DNA of 64,000 nt from an uncultured Pirellulaceae bacterium (GCA_937928555.1 CALFWR010000091.1:1-64000); one strand, 5' to 3'. Positions 1 through 8,990 are shown, counted from the stretch's first letter. Notes: generated by a model not told the origin, from the letters alone. Translations and numbers: made by a program.

Positions 1-94
1 CGTAGTAAATTCCGCCCGCAAACGCGACCAGCAACAGCAGCAGAACAGCTAGGCGAATGAAAAAGAAGGTGTTGTTTTTGTTGTCCGAACCCAT
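1..94 (-). CDS. N-terminus of a membrane-anchored protein (partial)
   Basis: The first 31 codons of a gene that runs off the left edge. It starts at the ATG at 94, with an AGGAAA ribosome-binding site a few bases upstream. A short polar N-terminus (MGSDNKNNTFFF) is followed by a run of hydrophobic residues (about 15-30), which reads as an N-terminal membrane anchor or uncleaved signal. N-termini like this occur on several envelope proteins, including FtsH-type proteases, but too little is visible to name a family. Confidence 0.6.
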   Translation of the reverse strand, partial: MGSDNKNNTFFFIRLAVLLLLLVAFAGGIYY

Positions 95-153
95 GGCGTT
101 TCCTGTTTGAAGGTTGCATTGAGTATAGCTGATTTGATTGCGATGTGCGTGAA

Positions 154-235
154 CCGGAATGATTCACGCCGACGGGCGTTGACGGGTTGAACGACGCCTA
201 ACCTAATCGAACGTCCAGGGGGATCGCCCAGAAGG
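154..235 (-). mobile_element. decayed end of an F2-type MITE
   Basis: CCGGAATGATTCACG followed by a CGACGGGCG block matches the right end of the F2 element seen intact at 8447 and 18909, and weak similarity continues to the GATCGCCCAGA stretch near 230. No opposite terminus can be found, so this is a one-ended remnant with an approximate right boundary. Confidence 0.4.
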
Positions 236-446
236 TTAGAGCCGCCCAAAATTACGATCAAGAAGGTTAGCAAGATTCTTTCCGTGCCTTTAAAAGTAGC
301 CTGACCCCTTTGAGTTTGCCTGGATGCCCGGAGTGAGCGATGCGACGCAGGAGCACGGGGCCGTAACGACGGCGCAGCGAAGGACAGGAGAGCGGCGGTG
401 CCGAAATGGGGAATTCGGAATCTGGAATTGGGAATGAAGTGCGGTC

Positions 447-806
447 GGTGACACCGGCATCGTATTTGGAGGTCGAAACATTGCCCAATTGATCGATGCT
501 GGCGATGGAGCGCCCGTAGCCATCGGTCAGCGAATGCGTTTGCTGGCCATCGATGTCCACGGCCGATGTTTTGAGTGTGGCGATGCCGGCGGTGTTGGCA
601 TCGTATTGATCATGGATCGTGCAGCTCCAGTTGATCAATTGGTTTGGCGTCGAGGAAGCCGGTCCCCACATCTGACCACTGAAAACACCACGGCCTGCCG
701 CATCACTGATCGAGACCTGCATCGTTTTCTGATCGGCACTGATGGAGACCGTGGCACGGCCCTTGGCATTACTGGTCCACGCCAAGGCAGCGCCACCGTT
801 GGCTTC
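447..806 (-). pseudogene. RHS/YD-repeat protein fragment
   Basis: The minus-strand frame reads as about 115 residues of RHS/YD-repeat-like protein: repeated 'DxxGR' and 'IDQLGN..T.YDA' patterns such as SLTDGYGRSIASIDQLGN. Such repeats belong to large secreted or surface proteins of well over a thousand residues. Here the frame is closed upstream by a TAG at 807-809. Downstream, the YD-like part gives way near 445 to low-complexity sequence (attccc/gaattc-like) with no repeat character. No start codon with a ribosome-binding site is seen. It is best read as a relic of a deleted RHS gene. Confidence 0.6.
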
Positions 807-934
807 CTAGTCAAGGATCCAGTCGAGTGGGTTGTGTTGTTTGGGGTCGATGGGCGAATCGTTCAGGCCCCGGCAACAAAGCAATCTCGGACGACTGCCG
901 GAGCATTGCCACCTTGATCTCATCAACGCGGTGG

Positions 935-1300
935 CTAGACACATTCGGATTGAAGTATTCGTCGATCAGTTTCCAGAATGAATTGGCGATCGCGGTTCAG
1001 ATTGCAGTTCAGACCGCAGTACAGGTCGAAGTCATCAAAATTATCCGAGACCTGATCGAGGACCAGCGCTACGCGCGTGCTGTCATCGGTGCCGTAGCGA
1101 ACCCCGGCGAAGTACTGACGCGGTCCTCGAAACTGGACTTTGACTGCAAGGTCTTTGGGTGCTGCATCATCCAGCGAAAACGTTTTGGCTTTCTCCCGCA
1201 TGCGTTTGGAGGGGAGTTCCGTTTCGTAATCACTCCGTGCGGCCAGGGAATCTGCTGCGATCAGTAGCAGTATCAAGTAAAGAACCCGGCTTAATCCCAT
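935..1300 (-). CDS. small secreted hypothetical protein
   Basis: A 121-residue protein starting at ATG 1300, with a GGGAGA ribosome-binding site. Residues 1-21 form a signal peptide (hydrophobic VLYLILLLIAA, then SLA-AR), so it is probably exported. The mature part contains RQYFAGVRYG, RVALVLDQV and FDLYCGLN segments; I believe similar segments occur in planctomycete secreted proteins of unknown function, but cannot name a family. It may be a shortened version, because the sequence stops right next to the decayed RHS region. Confidence 0.55.
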   Translation of the reverse strand: MGLSRVLYLILLLIAADSLAARSDYETELPSKRMREKAKTFSLDDAAPKDLAVKVQFRGPRQYFAGVRYGTDDSTRVALVLDQVSDNFDDFDLYCGLNCNLNRDRQFILETDRRILQSECV

Positions 1301-1398
1301 TCCGGTCTCCCAAAAAATCCGCCTTCATCGCCCCCAACGGATTCGAGCTTGCCGGAAGGTCATTGCGACCGCAAGCATTTTGGGAGTGGCAGCAGGAG

Positions 1399-2682
1399 TT
1401 ACTTCAGCTGAACCAGTGATTCATCAGCGGGTTTTGCGGCGCGATCCGAAGAGCGGGGATCGACCCAGTTTTCGTCCGAGAAGTGCTCGCTGTAGGCACC
1501 GTAGTCGTGGTAGGCGAACTTTTTGGCAAGGCGATAGGCCCAGCTTTTTTCCGGGATCGGCGTGGCGTCGGGATCGTATTGCGATGGGTGGGCGTTGGCG
1601 GCCTGAATTTCGGCGAGAGCTTTCTTGCGGGCGGTGGCGTCTTTTGCGCCGTGGCGGTCGGCGAGGGCTTCGATCAAATCGGGCCTTTCCAGGACAATGC
1701 AGCCTCGGGTGTGTCCCGCGGCGGTTTTGCGGAAGTCTTTCAGGTACTTCGAGTTGTTAAAGACTTCGTCCAGTGGACGTTCGTCGTGAATGGATTCTTT
1801 GGCGAACTGGATCACCGGGCAGGGTTCGATGTCGCCCCAGGGGTTGATGTGATGTGTGAATCCTGTCGCTGCCGGGCAAAGGGCCTGTCCGTCGGCGTCG
1901 TAGTAGGCGTCGATAAAGATGATCGGTTTCTTGCAGCGCATGTCGACCACGAACTGGCGGGCCTGTCGTTGCTGCGACGGGGTGAGTGCGAGGTCGGGAT
2001 TGGAATCCGGACCCACCGGGCGGTAGATGTGAAACCACGTGTACATCACGCCCATGTCGATCAGGTTGTCGACCCATTTTTCGGTGAGCAGGTCTTCGTA
2101 GTTGGTTTGACACAGGCTCGTGCAGACGCCGGTCATGACTTTATTGTTCAGGCAATTTTGCAGGCCTTTCATGGTCGCGGAAAAGACACCCGATTTGCCG
2201 CGCCGCTGGTCGCTGACGATTTCGGTGCCTTCGACGCTGATCAGCGGTGTGACGTTGCCGCACTTCCGCAGTCGTTTGGCGACTTCGTCGGTGATGAAGT
2301 GACCATTGGTAAAGACTTGAAAGTAAGCGTCGGGGTGTGCTTCGAGGATGTCGAAGAGTTCCTTGTGCATGAACGGTTCGCCACCGAGCAGGCCAAAGAA
2401 GCTGTTGCCCATCTTTTTTGCGGTGTCGATCATGCGGTTCATGGCATCGACATCGATCTTGTGTTGCTTGTGATCGACGTCGACCCAGCAGCCCTGACAG
2501 CGAAGGTTGCAGCTGTTGATGATCGAAATGTAGAGGTAGGGCGGGAAGAACTCGCCGCGCTTGAGTCGCGATTTGTGCTTCTGGACGCTGCGGATGCCTT
2601 TGATGCCCATGTTCCAGGCAAGCTTCCAAAGGAGGCGCTTGTCGGTTTCCAGGAGCATTCTTTTTGCGAGGCTGATATACAT
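1399..2682 (-). CDS. radical SAM/SPASM domain protein
   Basis: A 427-residue protein from ATG 2682 (AAAGGG upstream); the reading frame stays open to 2844, but that extension has no protein-like character. The radical SAM cluster motif CNLRCQGC lies at residues 58-65 (C58, C62, C65) and should bind a 4Fe-4S cluster and S-adenosylmethionine. GGEPF follows. Later cysteines (QALCPAA, IEPCPVI, RGCIVLE) suggest a SPASM-type auxiliary cluster domain. The tail has helical, charged repeats. It lies 103 bp downstream of a GT2 glycosyltransferase on the same strand and is probably co-transcribed, which hints at modification of a glycan, lipid or peptide. The substrate cannot be deduced. Confidence 0.85.
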   Translation of the reverse strand: MYISLAKRMLLETDKRLLWKLAWNMGIKGIRSVQKHKSRLKRGEFFPPYLYISIINSCNLRCQGCWVDVDHKQHKIDVDAMNRMIDTAKKMGNSFFGLLGGEPFMHKELFDILEAHPDAYFQVFTNGHFITDEVAKRLRKCGNVTPLISVEGTEIVSDQRRGKSGVFSATMKGLQNCLNNKVMTGVCTSLCQTNYEDLLTEKWVDNLIDMGVMYTWFHIYRPVGPDSNPDLALTPSQQRQARQFVVDMRCKKPIIFIDAYYDADGQALCPAATGFTHHINPWGDIEPCPVIQFAKESIHDERPLDEVFNNSKYLKDFRKTAAGHTRGCIVLERPDLIEALADRHGAKDATARKKALAEIQAANAHPSQYDPDATPIPEKSWAYRLAKKFAYHDYGAYSEHFSDENWVDPRSSDRAAKPADESLVQLK

Positions 2683-2785
2683 GCCCTTTAATATAGTGCG
2701 GATCGATCCCCACCTGGAGAACCAAACGCACGAAGTGTGGGGCAATTTACTGGCGACCCGGGTGCTGGCGAGGCTTGGGGGACGG

Positions 2786-3655
2786 TTATGCGGCTCGGGG
2801 AAGGCGATCGAGTTTTTGCTGGGCCAAGCGTTTCTTGCAGGCAACCGCGATGCGATCGGCGAACTGATTGTCGTGGCGACGGAACTGACCGGCTTTCAGG
2901 CGACCGCCCAGATGGATCAGGTGCGATGGCGAAACGGCCGAGCAGAGAAGTTCTTTGGCACTCGAGAGGAGGGCCAGTCCCCACGATTCGTCGGCGTGAC
3001 GGCGGATGGCACGCTGCGCCGAGAGCCCATGGACCTGCTCGGATTCCAGCAGGATTTGCTTGGGGTGATCGATTTCCGCCGTCAGGTCTGGAATCAGCTT
3101 GCAGGCAAAGCCCAAGTTCTGCAGCGCCAAAGCGGTGTCCAGATCCAGATAATGATCGGCGATCGTTTCATCAAAGCCATTCAGGTAATCGAGCGCGGAC
3201 TTGCGAAAGAAGCCAAACCAAGACGAGGGTCCCAGTGGCTTGCCTCGGGTGAGTTTGCGGTTGAAGCCAAAGTCGTGGCGAACGCCGGAGCAGATTAGTG
3301 TTGAGCGGGAAAACTGCGATTGGAGTAGACCGCTGACCGACGCCACGTTGGAGTCAGCGGAAACCTGTTGCAGGTGTTCCAGCGGATCGACGGCCCATTC
3401 GACGCCCGGTCGGACCACGCCGATGAACTCGCCGTTGGCTGCATCGAGAGCCACATTGAGAATCGCGGCAAGCGAATTGCAATCGCTCGATTCGATGACG
3501 CGAATCGCATCGCCGAGTTGCCAGGTATCCACGAAACGCCCGTCGTGAGCGACGATGACTTCTAGGTCGTCGCTGGCGTAGCGCAAAACGGAGGCAAGGG
3601 TGTCTTCGAAAGACAGGGTGTTGCCGAAGTAAGGAACGATCGTAGTCAATCGCAT
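2786..3655 (-). CDS. family 2 glycosyltransferase-like protein
   Basis: A 289-residue protein beginning MRLTTIVPYFGN, a typical GT-A N-terminus. DDLEVIVAHDG follows, and an acidic pair is visible around GFDETIADHYLDLDTAL (near residue 170), the usual location of the DXD/ED catalytic region. No membrane segment is apparent, so it is probably a soluble cytoplasmic enzyme transferring a sugar from a nucleotide donor. It is first in a two-gene unit with the radical SAM protein and is divergent from thyA, with a 246-bp gap holding both promoters. Donor and acceptor are unknown. Confidence 0.75.
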   Translation of the reverse strand: MRLTTIVPYFGNTLSFEDTLASVLRYASDDLEVIVAHDGRFVDTWQLGDAIRVIESSDCNSLAAILNVALDAANGEFIGVVRPGVEWAVDPLEHLQQVSADSNVASVSGLLQSQFSRSTLICSGVRHDFGFNRKLTRGKPLGPSSWFGFFRKSALDYLNGFDETIADHYLDLDTALALQNLGFACKLIPDLTAEIDHPKQILLESEQVHGLSAQRAIRRHADESWGLALLSSAKELLCSAVSPSHLIHLGGRLKAGQFRRHDNQFADRIAVACKKRLAQQKLDRLPRAA

Positions 3656-3901
3656 GATTTGAATCCGCCAGTGGGGGCGTGTTGCGAGTGAGGTGGCAAG
3701 AGAAAAACGGGTCTACCCTGTTTTCGGAGCCTGAAGCCTTGAAATCCATGCCAACAAATTGGCTGCCGAATGTCCGGTCGATAGCAGGTTTGATTCGGCG
3801 CAATTTCCCGAATTATCTAAAGTTCCCGATACCAACAGGATCGGGCTGCGTCGGGATGCCCCTTGGTTGTGAGAATTGGTTTCGCGGATTAAAACCGGAG
3901 C

Positions 3902-4696
3902 ATGCGAGCTTACCTGGACTTACTGCAGCACATCGTTGACCACGGCGTCGAAAAAACGGATCGAACCGGTACCGGTACTCGAAGCGTATTCGGCTATCAG
4001 ATGCGTTTTGATCTGGCGGACGGGTTTCCGCTGGTGACGACGAAAAAGCTTCACCTCCGCAGCATCATTTATGAGCTGTTGTGGTTTCTCAAGGGCGAGA
4101 CCAACATCGCCTACCTGAAAGAAAACAAAGTCCGGATTTGGGACCAGTGGGCTGACGAGAATGGCGAACTGGGTCCGGTCTACGGATCGCAGTGGCGTTC
4201 GTGGCGGGGAGCCGGTGGCGAAACGATCGATCAAATTTCGCAGTTGATCGATCAGATTAAAACCAACCCGGACTCAAGGCGTCTGATTGTCAGTGCTTGG
4301 AACGTGGGCGAGATTCCCAGGATGAAGCTTCCGCCCTGCCATGCTTTGTTTCAGTTTTACGTCGCCGATGGAAAGCTTTCCTGTCAATTGTATCAGCGCA
4401 GTGCGGATGTGTTTTTGGGAGTGCCGTTTAATATTGCGTCGTACGCGCTGTTGTTGACGATGGTTGCCCAGGTCACCGGATTGGGCGTCGGGGACTTCGT
4501 GCATACCTTTGGCGATGTTCACATTTACAATAACCATATGGAGCAGGTTCGGTTGCAGTTAAGCCGCCAGCCGCGGGCGTTGCCAAAATTGAAACTCAAC
4601 GCCGATGTAAAATCGATCTTTGATTTCAAATTCGAAGACATCGAAGTGACCGATTATGATCCGCATCCACACATCAAGGGCGAGGTGGCGGTGTGA
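3902..4696 (+). CDS. thyA: thymidylate synthase
   Basis: Converts dUMP and methylenetetrahydrofolate to dTMP and dihydrofolate in the cytoplasm. At 264 residues it matches the length of the E. coli enzyme. The catalytic cysteine is C146 in [12 protein letters not shown]. The RTGTGT phosphate loop (21-26), the RRLIVSAWN dUMP-binding segment and the [20 protein letters not shown] block are all present. It overlaps folA by 4 bases (GTGA), so the two are translationally coupled, which makes sense because DHFR recycles the dihydrofolate that ThyA produces. Confidence 0.98.
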   Translation: MRAYLDLLQHIVDHGVEKTDRTGTGTRSVFGYQMRFDLADGFPLVTTKKLHLRSIIYELLWFLKGETNIAYLKENKVRIWDQWADENGELGPVYGSQWRSWRGAGGETIDQISQLIDQIKTNPDSRRLIVSAWNVGEIPRMKLPPCHALFQFYVADGKLSCQLYQRSADVFLGVPFNIASYALLLTMVAQVTGLGVGDFVHTFGDVHIYNNHMEQVRLQLSRQPRALPKLKLNADVKSIFDFKFEDIEVTDYDPHPHIKGEVAV

Positions 4697-5211
4697 GCAT
4701 CAAGCCACAGGTCCCCGGCGATGTGGAGGTGTCGATCATTGTGGCGGCGAGTGAAAACGGAGTGATCGGCAAAGACGGCGACATGCCGTGGCGATTACGA
4801 TCGGACTTGCAGCGATTCAAAAAACTGACCATGGGTCACACGATGATCATGGGCCGCAAGACTTACGAGTCGATCGGCAGGCTGTTGCCGGGCCGGACGA
4901 CGGTGATTTTGACCCGCCAGGCGGGATACGAGGTCGAAGGTGCGATTGTCGTCGGAAGCCTGGAAGCCGCCCTTGTGGCCACGGGGGAAAAGAGCCCTTT
5001 TGTGGTCGGTGGTGCCGAGATATACCGGTCGGCACTGCCGCTGGCCAACACGCTGTATTTGACGAGGGTGTTGGCTCAGATTGAGGGCGACACTTTCTTT
5101 CCGGAGGTGGACTTTTCGCTTTGGGAGAAAATAAGTGAGCAAAGCGTCATTCAGGGGCCGCGAGATTCGCATCGGACTTTGTTTCAGGTATTCCAACGCA
5201 AAACGAGCTAA
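4693..5211 (+). CDS. folA: dihydrofolate reductase
   Basis: Reduces dihydrofolate to tetrahydrofolate with NADPH. The 172-residue protein starts at a GTG inside the thyA stop (GTGTGA). Family motifs are clear: [15 protein letters not shown] with the substrate-binding acid at D38, [15 protein letters not shown] and [11 protein letters not shown] for NADPH, and [13 protein letters not shown]. An extra ~12 residues precede the first strand compared with E. coli FolA. The partner of thyA in one operon. Confidence 0.97.
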   Translation: MSIKPQVPGDVEVSIIVAASENGVIGKDGDMPWRLRSDLQRFKKLTMGHTMIMGRKTYESIGRLLPGRTTVILTRQAGYEVEGAIVVGSLEAALVATGEKSPFVVGGAEIYRSALPLANTLYLTRVLAQIEGDTFFPEVDFSLWEKISEQSVIQGPRDSHRTLFQVFQRKTS

Positions 5212-5428
5212 CTTGTCTGGCTCAAGCCCGTTTTTTGCGGACTGAGGCGATTTGCGGGGTCGTTCTGGCTGTTTTGGATTGTCCGCAGGAGAAGCAAAAG
5301 CTACAATCAGCGGAGCGTGTCACGGCAGGATGGCTGGGCAATCAGGACAAAGGCAACATGGACTGGGTGCGACCGGCCAGATGCTGCTGAGATCGTCCGT
5401 TTCTTTTCGAGCCAATCGCAGGTGAGCT

Positions 5429-5731
5429 GTGGAAATCAAAGTGAACGCCAGAAATGGCGAATTGACCGACTCCGTCCATGAGACCATTGAGTCCAAGGTT
5501 TCCAGGCTGCCACGATTTTACGACCGAACCACTGCCATTCAGGTCATCGTTGATCTGAAGCACGACGAGCCCAAAGTTGAGATTATTCTCTCGGCTGAGG
5601 GTGCGAGCGACTTTTTCGCGTCCGACACCGGAACGAATGTACTTTCCGCGTTGGATACCACCATCGACAAGATGGAAACACAACTACGCAAACACAAAGA
5701 AAAAATTACAGAACACCGCGATCGCCACTAG
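5429..5731 (+). CDS. hpf: ribosome hibernation promoting factor, short form
   Basis: A 100-residue protein of the HPF/RaiA (YfiA) family, which binds the 30S subunit and inactivates ribosomes under stress. It starts MEIKVNARNGELTDSVHE and follows the beta-alpha-beta-beta-beta-alpha pattern of short HPF; the C-terminal dimerisation domain of long HPF is absent. The start is GTG 5429 with an AGGTGAG ribosome-binding site 4-5 bases upstream. It is followed by ptsN and HPr, the same order as the hpf-ptsN-(rapZ)-npr part of the proteobacterial rpoN cluster, although rpoN and rapZ are not here. Confidence 0.92.
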   Translation: MEIKVNARNGELTDSVHETIESKVSRLPRFYDRTTAIQVIVDLKHDEPKVEIILSAEGASDFFASDTGTNVLSALDTTIDKMETQLRKHKEKITEHRDRH

Positions 5732-5856
5732 ATCTCTGTCTTGCCCACCAGAAAGGGCAACCAGATTCTGTCGTAACCCCGACCATCCCATAGCGTCTAC
5801 GGTGCTACAGAATTGCCGGTCGTTGTCGCGGACAACAATTTCAGGAAACAACTAAA

Positions 5857-6333
5857 ATGAAATTTTCCGATTTCATCCAAATGGATGCCATCAACGCGGA
5901 AATGGGAGCAACCGAAAAGGAAGCTGTGATCCGCGAATTGGTGGAAGGCCTGGTGTCTTCAGGCGGCCTCAAATCAGCCGACAAGGACGACATCATCCAG
6001 GCGATTCTCAAGCGTGAGGAACTTGGTACCACCGGCATCGGCCGCGGTATTGCTGTGCCTCATACAAAGCACGCCAGTGTCAGCAGTCCCGTTGGGACGG
6101 TCGGCGTAAGCTCTGAAGGCGTCGACTTCAAAAGCCTGGACGGCGAACCGGTTCAGCTTTTCTTTATGCTTATCTCTCCTCCCGACCAGCAGAGCGAACA
6201 CCTCAAGGCGCTCGAGAACATTACCAAAAAGCTTCACGACGAAACGTTCTGCCGATTCCTCAAGCAGTCACGTTCGGCTGCCGATGTCCAGCAGATTTTG
6301 GCAGAAGCTGACGACAATCAGTTTGTTTCCTGA
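5857..6333 (+). CDS. ptsN: PTS EIIA (nitrogen-regulatory/fructose-type)
   Basis: A 158-residue PTS EIIA-2 domain protein. The phosphorylated histidine is H69 in GRGIAVPHTKH, and LFFMLISPPDQQSEHLKALENI is the conserved C-terminal part of the fold (residues 105-126). No EIIB or EIIC domain is attached, so it is likely a regulatory EIIA rather than a sugar transporter component. It lies between hpf and HPr and would take its phosphate from HPr. EI is not in the window. Confidence 0.92.
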   Translation: MKFSDFIQMDAINAEMGATEKEAVIRELVEGLVSSGGLKSADKDDIIQAILKREELGTTGIGRGIAVPHTKHASVSSPVGTVGVSSEGVDFKSLDGEPVQLFFMLISPPDQQSEHLKALENITKKLHDETFCRFLKQSRSAADVQQILAEADDNQFVS

Positions 6334-6356
6334 GTCCTAACTCACTGACAGAATTG

Positions 6357-6665
6357 ATGTCCAGTACAACGGCCACCACAAAAGTCACCATTCAGAATCC
6401 GCAAGGGCTGCACATGCGGCCGGCGTATCTGTTTGCGGAGACCGCATTGAAATTTGACAGCGAAATAGAGCTGATCAAGGACGACGTGCGGATTAATGGC
6501 AAAAGTGTTCTGGATATTTTGACGTTGGGTGCAGCTCAGGGTACCGAGATTATTTTGGAGGCCGTCGGCGATGACGCCGAAGCCGCCATTGTGACTCTCG
6601 AACAACTGGTCGAGTCGGGCTTTCCGACTCCCGAGCGCGATGCAGGGTCTGCAGGGGCCGAGTAG
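6357..6665 (+). CDS. ptsH: HPr-type phosphocarrier protein
   Basis: A 102-residue HPr/NPr-like phosphocarrier. The active histidine is H19 in NPQGLHMRPA. S50 in NGKSVLDILTLGA sits at the position of the regulatory serine phosphorylated by HPr kinase in some bacteria. The C-terminus has a polar tail (PERDAGSAGAE) longer than usual. The ATG at 6357 is preferred over the adjacent TTG at 6354. It follows ptsN by 23 bp and should pass phosphate from EI to that EIIA. Confidence 0.92.
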   Translation: MSSTTATTKVTIQNPQGLHMRPAYLFAETALKFDSEIELIKDDVRINGKSVLDILTLGAAQGTEIILEAVGDDAEAAIVTLEQLVESGFPTPERDAGSAGAE

Positions 6666-6782
6666 CACGAGCACGTCAACATTCTTCAGTGATGGGACCG
6701 GGTCCGAAGGGATCTGAAGTCTTACGCGTTTCGTGCGAAAGCAGATCTCTTTCGGGTTGCACTTACATACAACCGAAAGAAC

Positions 6783-8414
6783 ATGATGAAGAAAGAAATG
6801 TTGATCAACGCGCTCCAGGCCGAAGAGGTCCGGATCGCCGTTGTCGAAGATTCACGACTGGAAGAACTCTACGTCGAGCGCGCCAGCCAGGACAACTACG
6901 TCGGCAACGTCTACAAGGGCAAAGTCGTCAATCTCGAACCGAGTATCCAGGCGGTGTTCGTTGATTTTGGTGTGGGCCGCAATGGCTTTCTGCATATCAG
7001 CGACGTCGAACCCAGCTACTTTCGTCAGGGCGGCTACGATCCCGATGAGATGATGCGCAAGGAAAAAGCGGACGCCGCGAGGAATCAGCGTGGCCGCAAG
7101 GGACCGCCGATGCACGGTGGGTTTCGACCGCGAAATAAACCGCCGATCCAGGAGATCTTTCAACGCGGCGACGAAGTCCTCGTCCAGGTGATCAAGGAAG
7201 GCATCGGCAACAAGGGCCCTACCCTTTCGACTTACATCAGTATCCCCGGTCGCTATCTGGTTTTGATGCCGGCGCTGGGGCGGGTAGGTGTTTCCCGAAA
7301 AATCGAAGACGAAGACGAGCGGCGTCGACTCAAGGACTGCCTTTACGATCTTGATCCACCCAAAGGTTTGGGCTTTATCGTTCGCACCGCCGGTTCGGGT
7401 CGTTCCACAAAAGAACTTTCCCGTGACCTGTCGTATTTGTTGAGGCTGTGGAAGGCCATCGTCAAGCGAATCCAGACGACCGATGCGCCAACGGATATTT
7501 ACGAGGAAAACGACATGATGATCCGCACGATTCGGGACATGTTAAGTTCCGACGTCGATTCGGTGGTCATCGATTCGCGGGAAGCCTACGACCGGGCGAA
7601 GAACTTTCTCAAGGACGTGATGCCGCGGATGTCCGACAAACTGAAACTGTACGAGGGCAAGGAGCCGCTGTTTTATCAGTACAAAGTCGAAGAAGAAATC
7701 GCCAAAATTCACTCGCGAGAAGTGCCGCTTCCTGATGGCGGTTCGATTGTGATCGACCAGACCGAAGCCCTTGTCGCGATCGATGTTAACAGCGGTAGTT
7801 TCCGCACCGACGATTCGGCTGAAGAAACGGCGTATCGCCTGAACCTTTCGGCCGCGCGTGAAATTTCGCGACAATTGCGACTCAGAGACCTCGGCGGCGT
7901 GATCGTGAATGACTTTATCGATATGCGTCGCGATAAGCACCGTCGAAACGTGGAACGTGCCTTGCGGGATTCGATGAAGCGGGATCGGGCGCGGACCAAG
8001 ATTCTGCGAACGTCGCCTTTCGGGTTGATCGAGATGACGCGGCAGCGGGTCAAGCCCGGCTTCAAGCGTAGCCTGTACAAAGAGTGCCCCTGCTGCACGG
8101 GCCGCGGCAACGTGAAGACCGCCGAAAGCATGGCCTTGGAAGTCATCCGCACGATGCTCTTGGCGAGCGAACAAAAGAACGTATCTGTGGTGCAGATCAA
8201 AGTCCACGCTGACGTAGCGTCCTATCTGAACAACCAGAAACGCCGTGAGCTCTCCGAACTTGAAGGTCGCGGGAACATGGAGATTCGGATCAATGGCAGC
8301 GAAGCGATTTTCCCCGAGTACCTAGAAATCGAGTGCTTGGACGCCAACGAGCGATCGGTGAGCTTGCCCTCGCAGAAAACTAGGGGCCATGGTGGCGGCC
8401 GTCGTTCGCGGTAG
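6783..8414 (+). CDS. rng: ribonuclease E/G family endoribonuclease
   Basis: A 543-residue RNase E/G catalytic-type protein that cleaves single-stranded A/U-rich RNA in mRNA decay and rRNA maturation. An S1 RNA-binding domain (about 38-145) holds an Arg/Gly/Pro-rich insertion at about 82-123. The RNase H-like region carries the Mg-binding acids D334 (VAIDVNSGS) and D377 (GGVIVNDFIDMR). C435 and C438 in CPCC form the zinc-link. The long disordered C-terminal scaffold of E. coli RNase E is missing, so this is the short RNase G-like form with a basic RGHGGGRRSR tail. ATGATG gives two possible starts; 6783 is used. Confidence 0.93.
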   Translation: MMKKEMLINALQAEEVRIAVVEDSRLEELYVERASQDNYVGNVYKGKVVNLEPSIQAVFVDFGVGRNGFLHISDVEPSYFRQGGYDPDEMMRKEKADAARNQRGRKGPPMHGGFRPRNKPPIQEIFQRGDEVLVQVIKEGIGNKGPTLSTYISIPGRYLVLMPALGRVGVSRKIEDEDERRRLKDCLYDLDPPKGLGFIVRTAGSGRSTKELSRDLSYLLRLWKAIVKRIQTTDAPTDIYEENDMMIRTIRDMLSSDVDSVVIDSREAYDRAKNFLKDVMPRMSDKLKLYEGKEPLFYQYKVEEEIAKIHSREVPLPDGGSIVIDQTEALVAIDVNSGSFRTDDSAEETAYRLNLSAAREISRQLRLRDLGGVIVNDFIDMRRDKHRRNVERALRDSMKRDRARTKILRTSPFGLIEMTRQRVKPGFKRSLYKECPCCTGRGNVKTAESMALEVIRTMLLASEQKNVSVVQIKVHADVASYLNNQKRRELSELEGRGNMEIRINGSEAIFPEYLEIECLDANERSVSLPSQKTRGHGGGRRSR

Positions 8415-8446
8415 CCAACGGAATCACCTGTCTTGCGCGTCATCAA

Positions 8447-8828
8447 CCGGAATTATTCACGACGACGGGCGTCAATTTGCGTTGAACCACACCGACGCAA
8501 AGGTCAAAGCTGGATTGTCGCCCAGATTGTTCGGTTCACCTCGTTGATAACGTCCATAACCCCGGATTATTCACGACGACGGGCGTTGATTCTACGTTTG
8601 GCCAACCGGAGCAAGGGAAACGCTGAATTTCAACAAGAAATGTGAAGCATCCGGTAGATGAAAACCACAGCGATCGTTTCATCGCATCAGAGTCGCGGAT
8701 CACTGTCTCAACTGATTCTGACGCCCACGCCTCGTGAATAATCCGGGATAACAGAGACTTTTTTCTATCCTGCACCTTGCTCATCAGGCGAACTGAAAGG
8801 CACGCCCACGCCTCGTGAATAATCCGGG
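8447..8828 (-). mobile_element. F2 MITE, full length, split by a nested F1 element
   Basis: An F2-family non-autonomous element in minus orientation. Its ends are CCGGAATTATTCACG on the left and CGTGAATAATCCGGG on the right, with a perfect 5-bp target duplication ATCAA (8442-8446 and 8829-8833). Removing the nested 187-bp F1 copy and its 5-bp duplication leaves about 190 bp, the same size as the F2 copies at 18909 and 39181. It encodes nothing and lies 33 bp after the RNase E/G stop. Confidence 0.88.
8561..8747 (+). mobile_element. F1 MITE, 187 bp, nested in F2
   Basis: A complete F1 element, CCCGGATTATTCACGA ... TCGTGAATAATCCGGG, with a perfect 5-bp target duplication ATAAC on both sides (8556-8560 and 8748-8752). 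It interrupts the F2 element, so F1 moved here after F2. No open reading frame of note. Confidence 0.93.
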
Positions 8829-8878
8829 ATCAAAAAAGGCATGCAAAATGGGTACAGAAAAACGAATCGTTATAACCG

Positions 8879-8898
8879 GCCCGATGGTTTCATCGGGC
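8879..8898 (+). terminator. possible hairpin terminator
   Basis: A perfect 8-bp stem GCCCGATG/CATCGGGC with a GTTT loop, followed by TTCGTTATTTC. It lies downstream of the RNase E/G gene, beyond the MITE insertions, and may be the original terminator displaced by them. The T-tract is weak, so a stable hairpin of another role is possible. Confidence 0.4.
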
Positions 8899-8990
8899 TT
8901 CGTTATTTCAGACGACGAATTTGCAATTTTTGGATCATGGCCGGGAATTTACTTCGTTGTGAGGGCTTTCGAAGTACTTTGAAAGCTCTT

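Noticed and set aside
1483-2691. 402-codon open frame on the plus strand across the radical SAM gene
   Set aside because: It is antisense to a protein with clear catalytic motifs; the open frame is a by-product of the codon composition of the minus-strand gene.
5212-5428. Terminator after folA (GGCTCAAGCCCGTTTTTTG)
   Set aside because: The only stem is 4 bp with a 2-base loop, not a workable hairpin.
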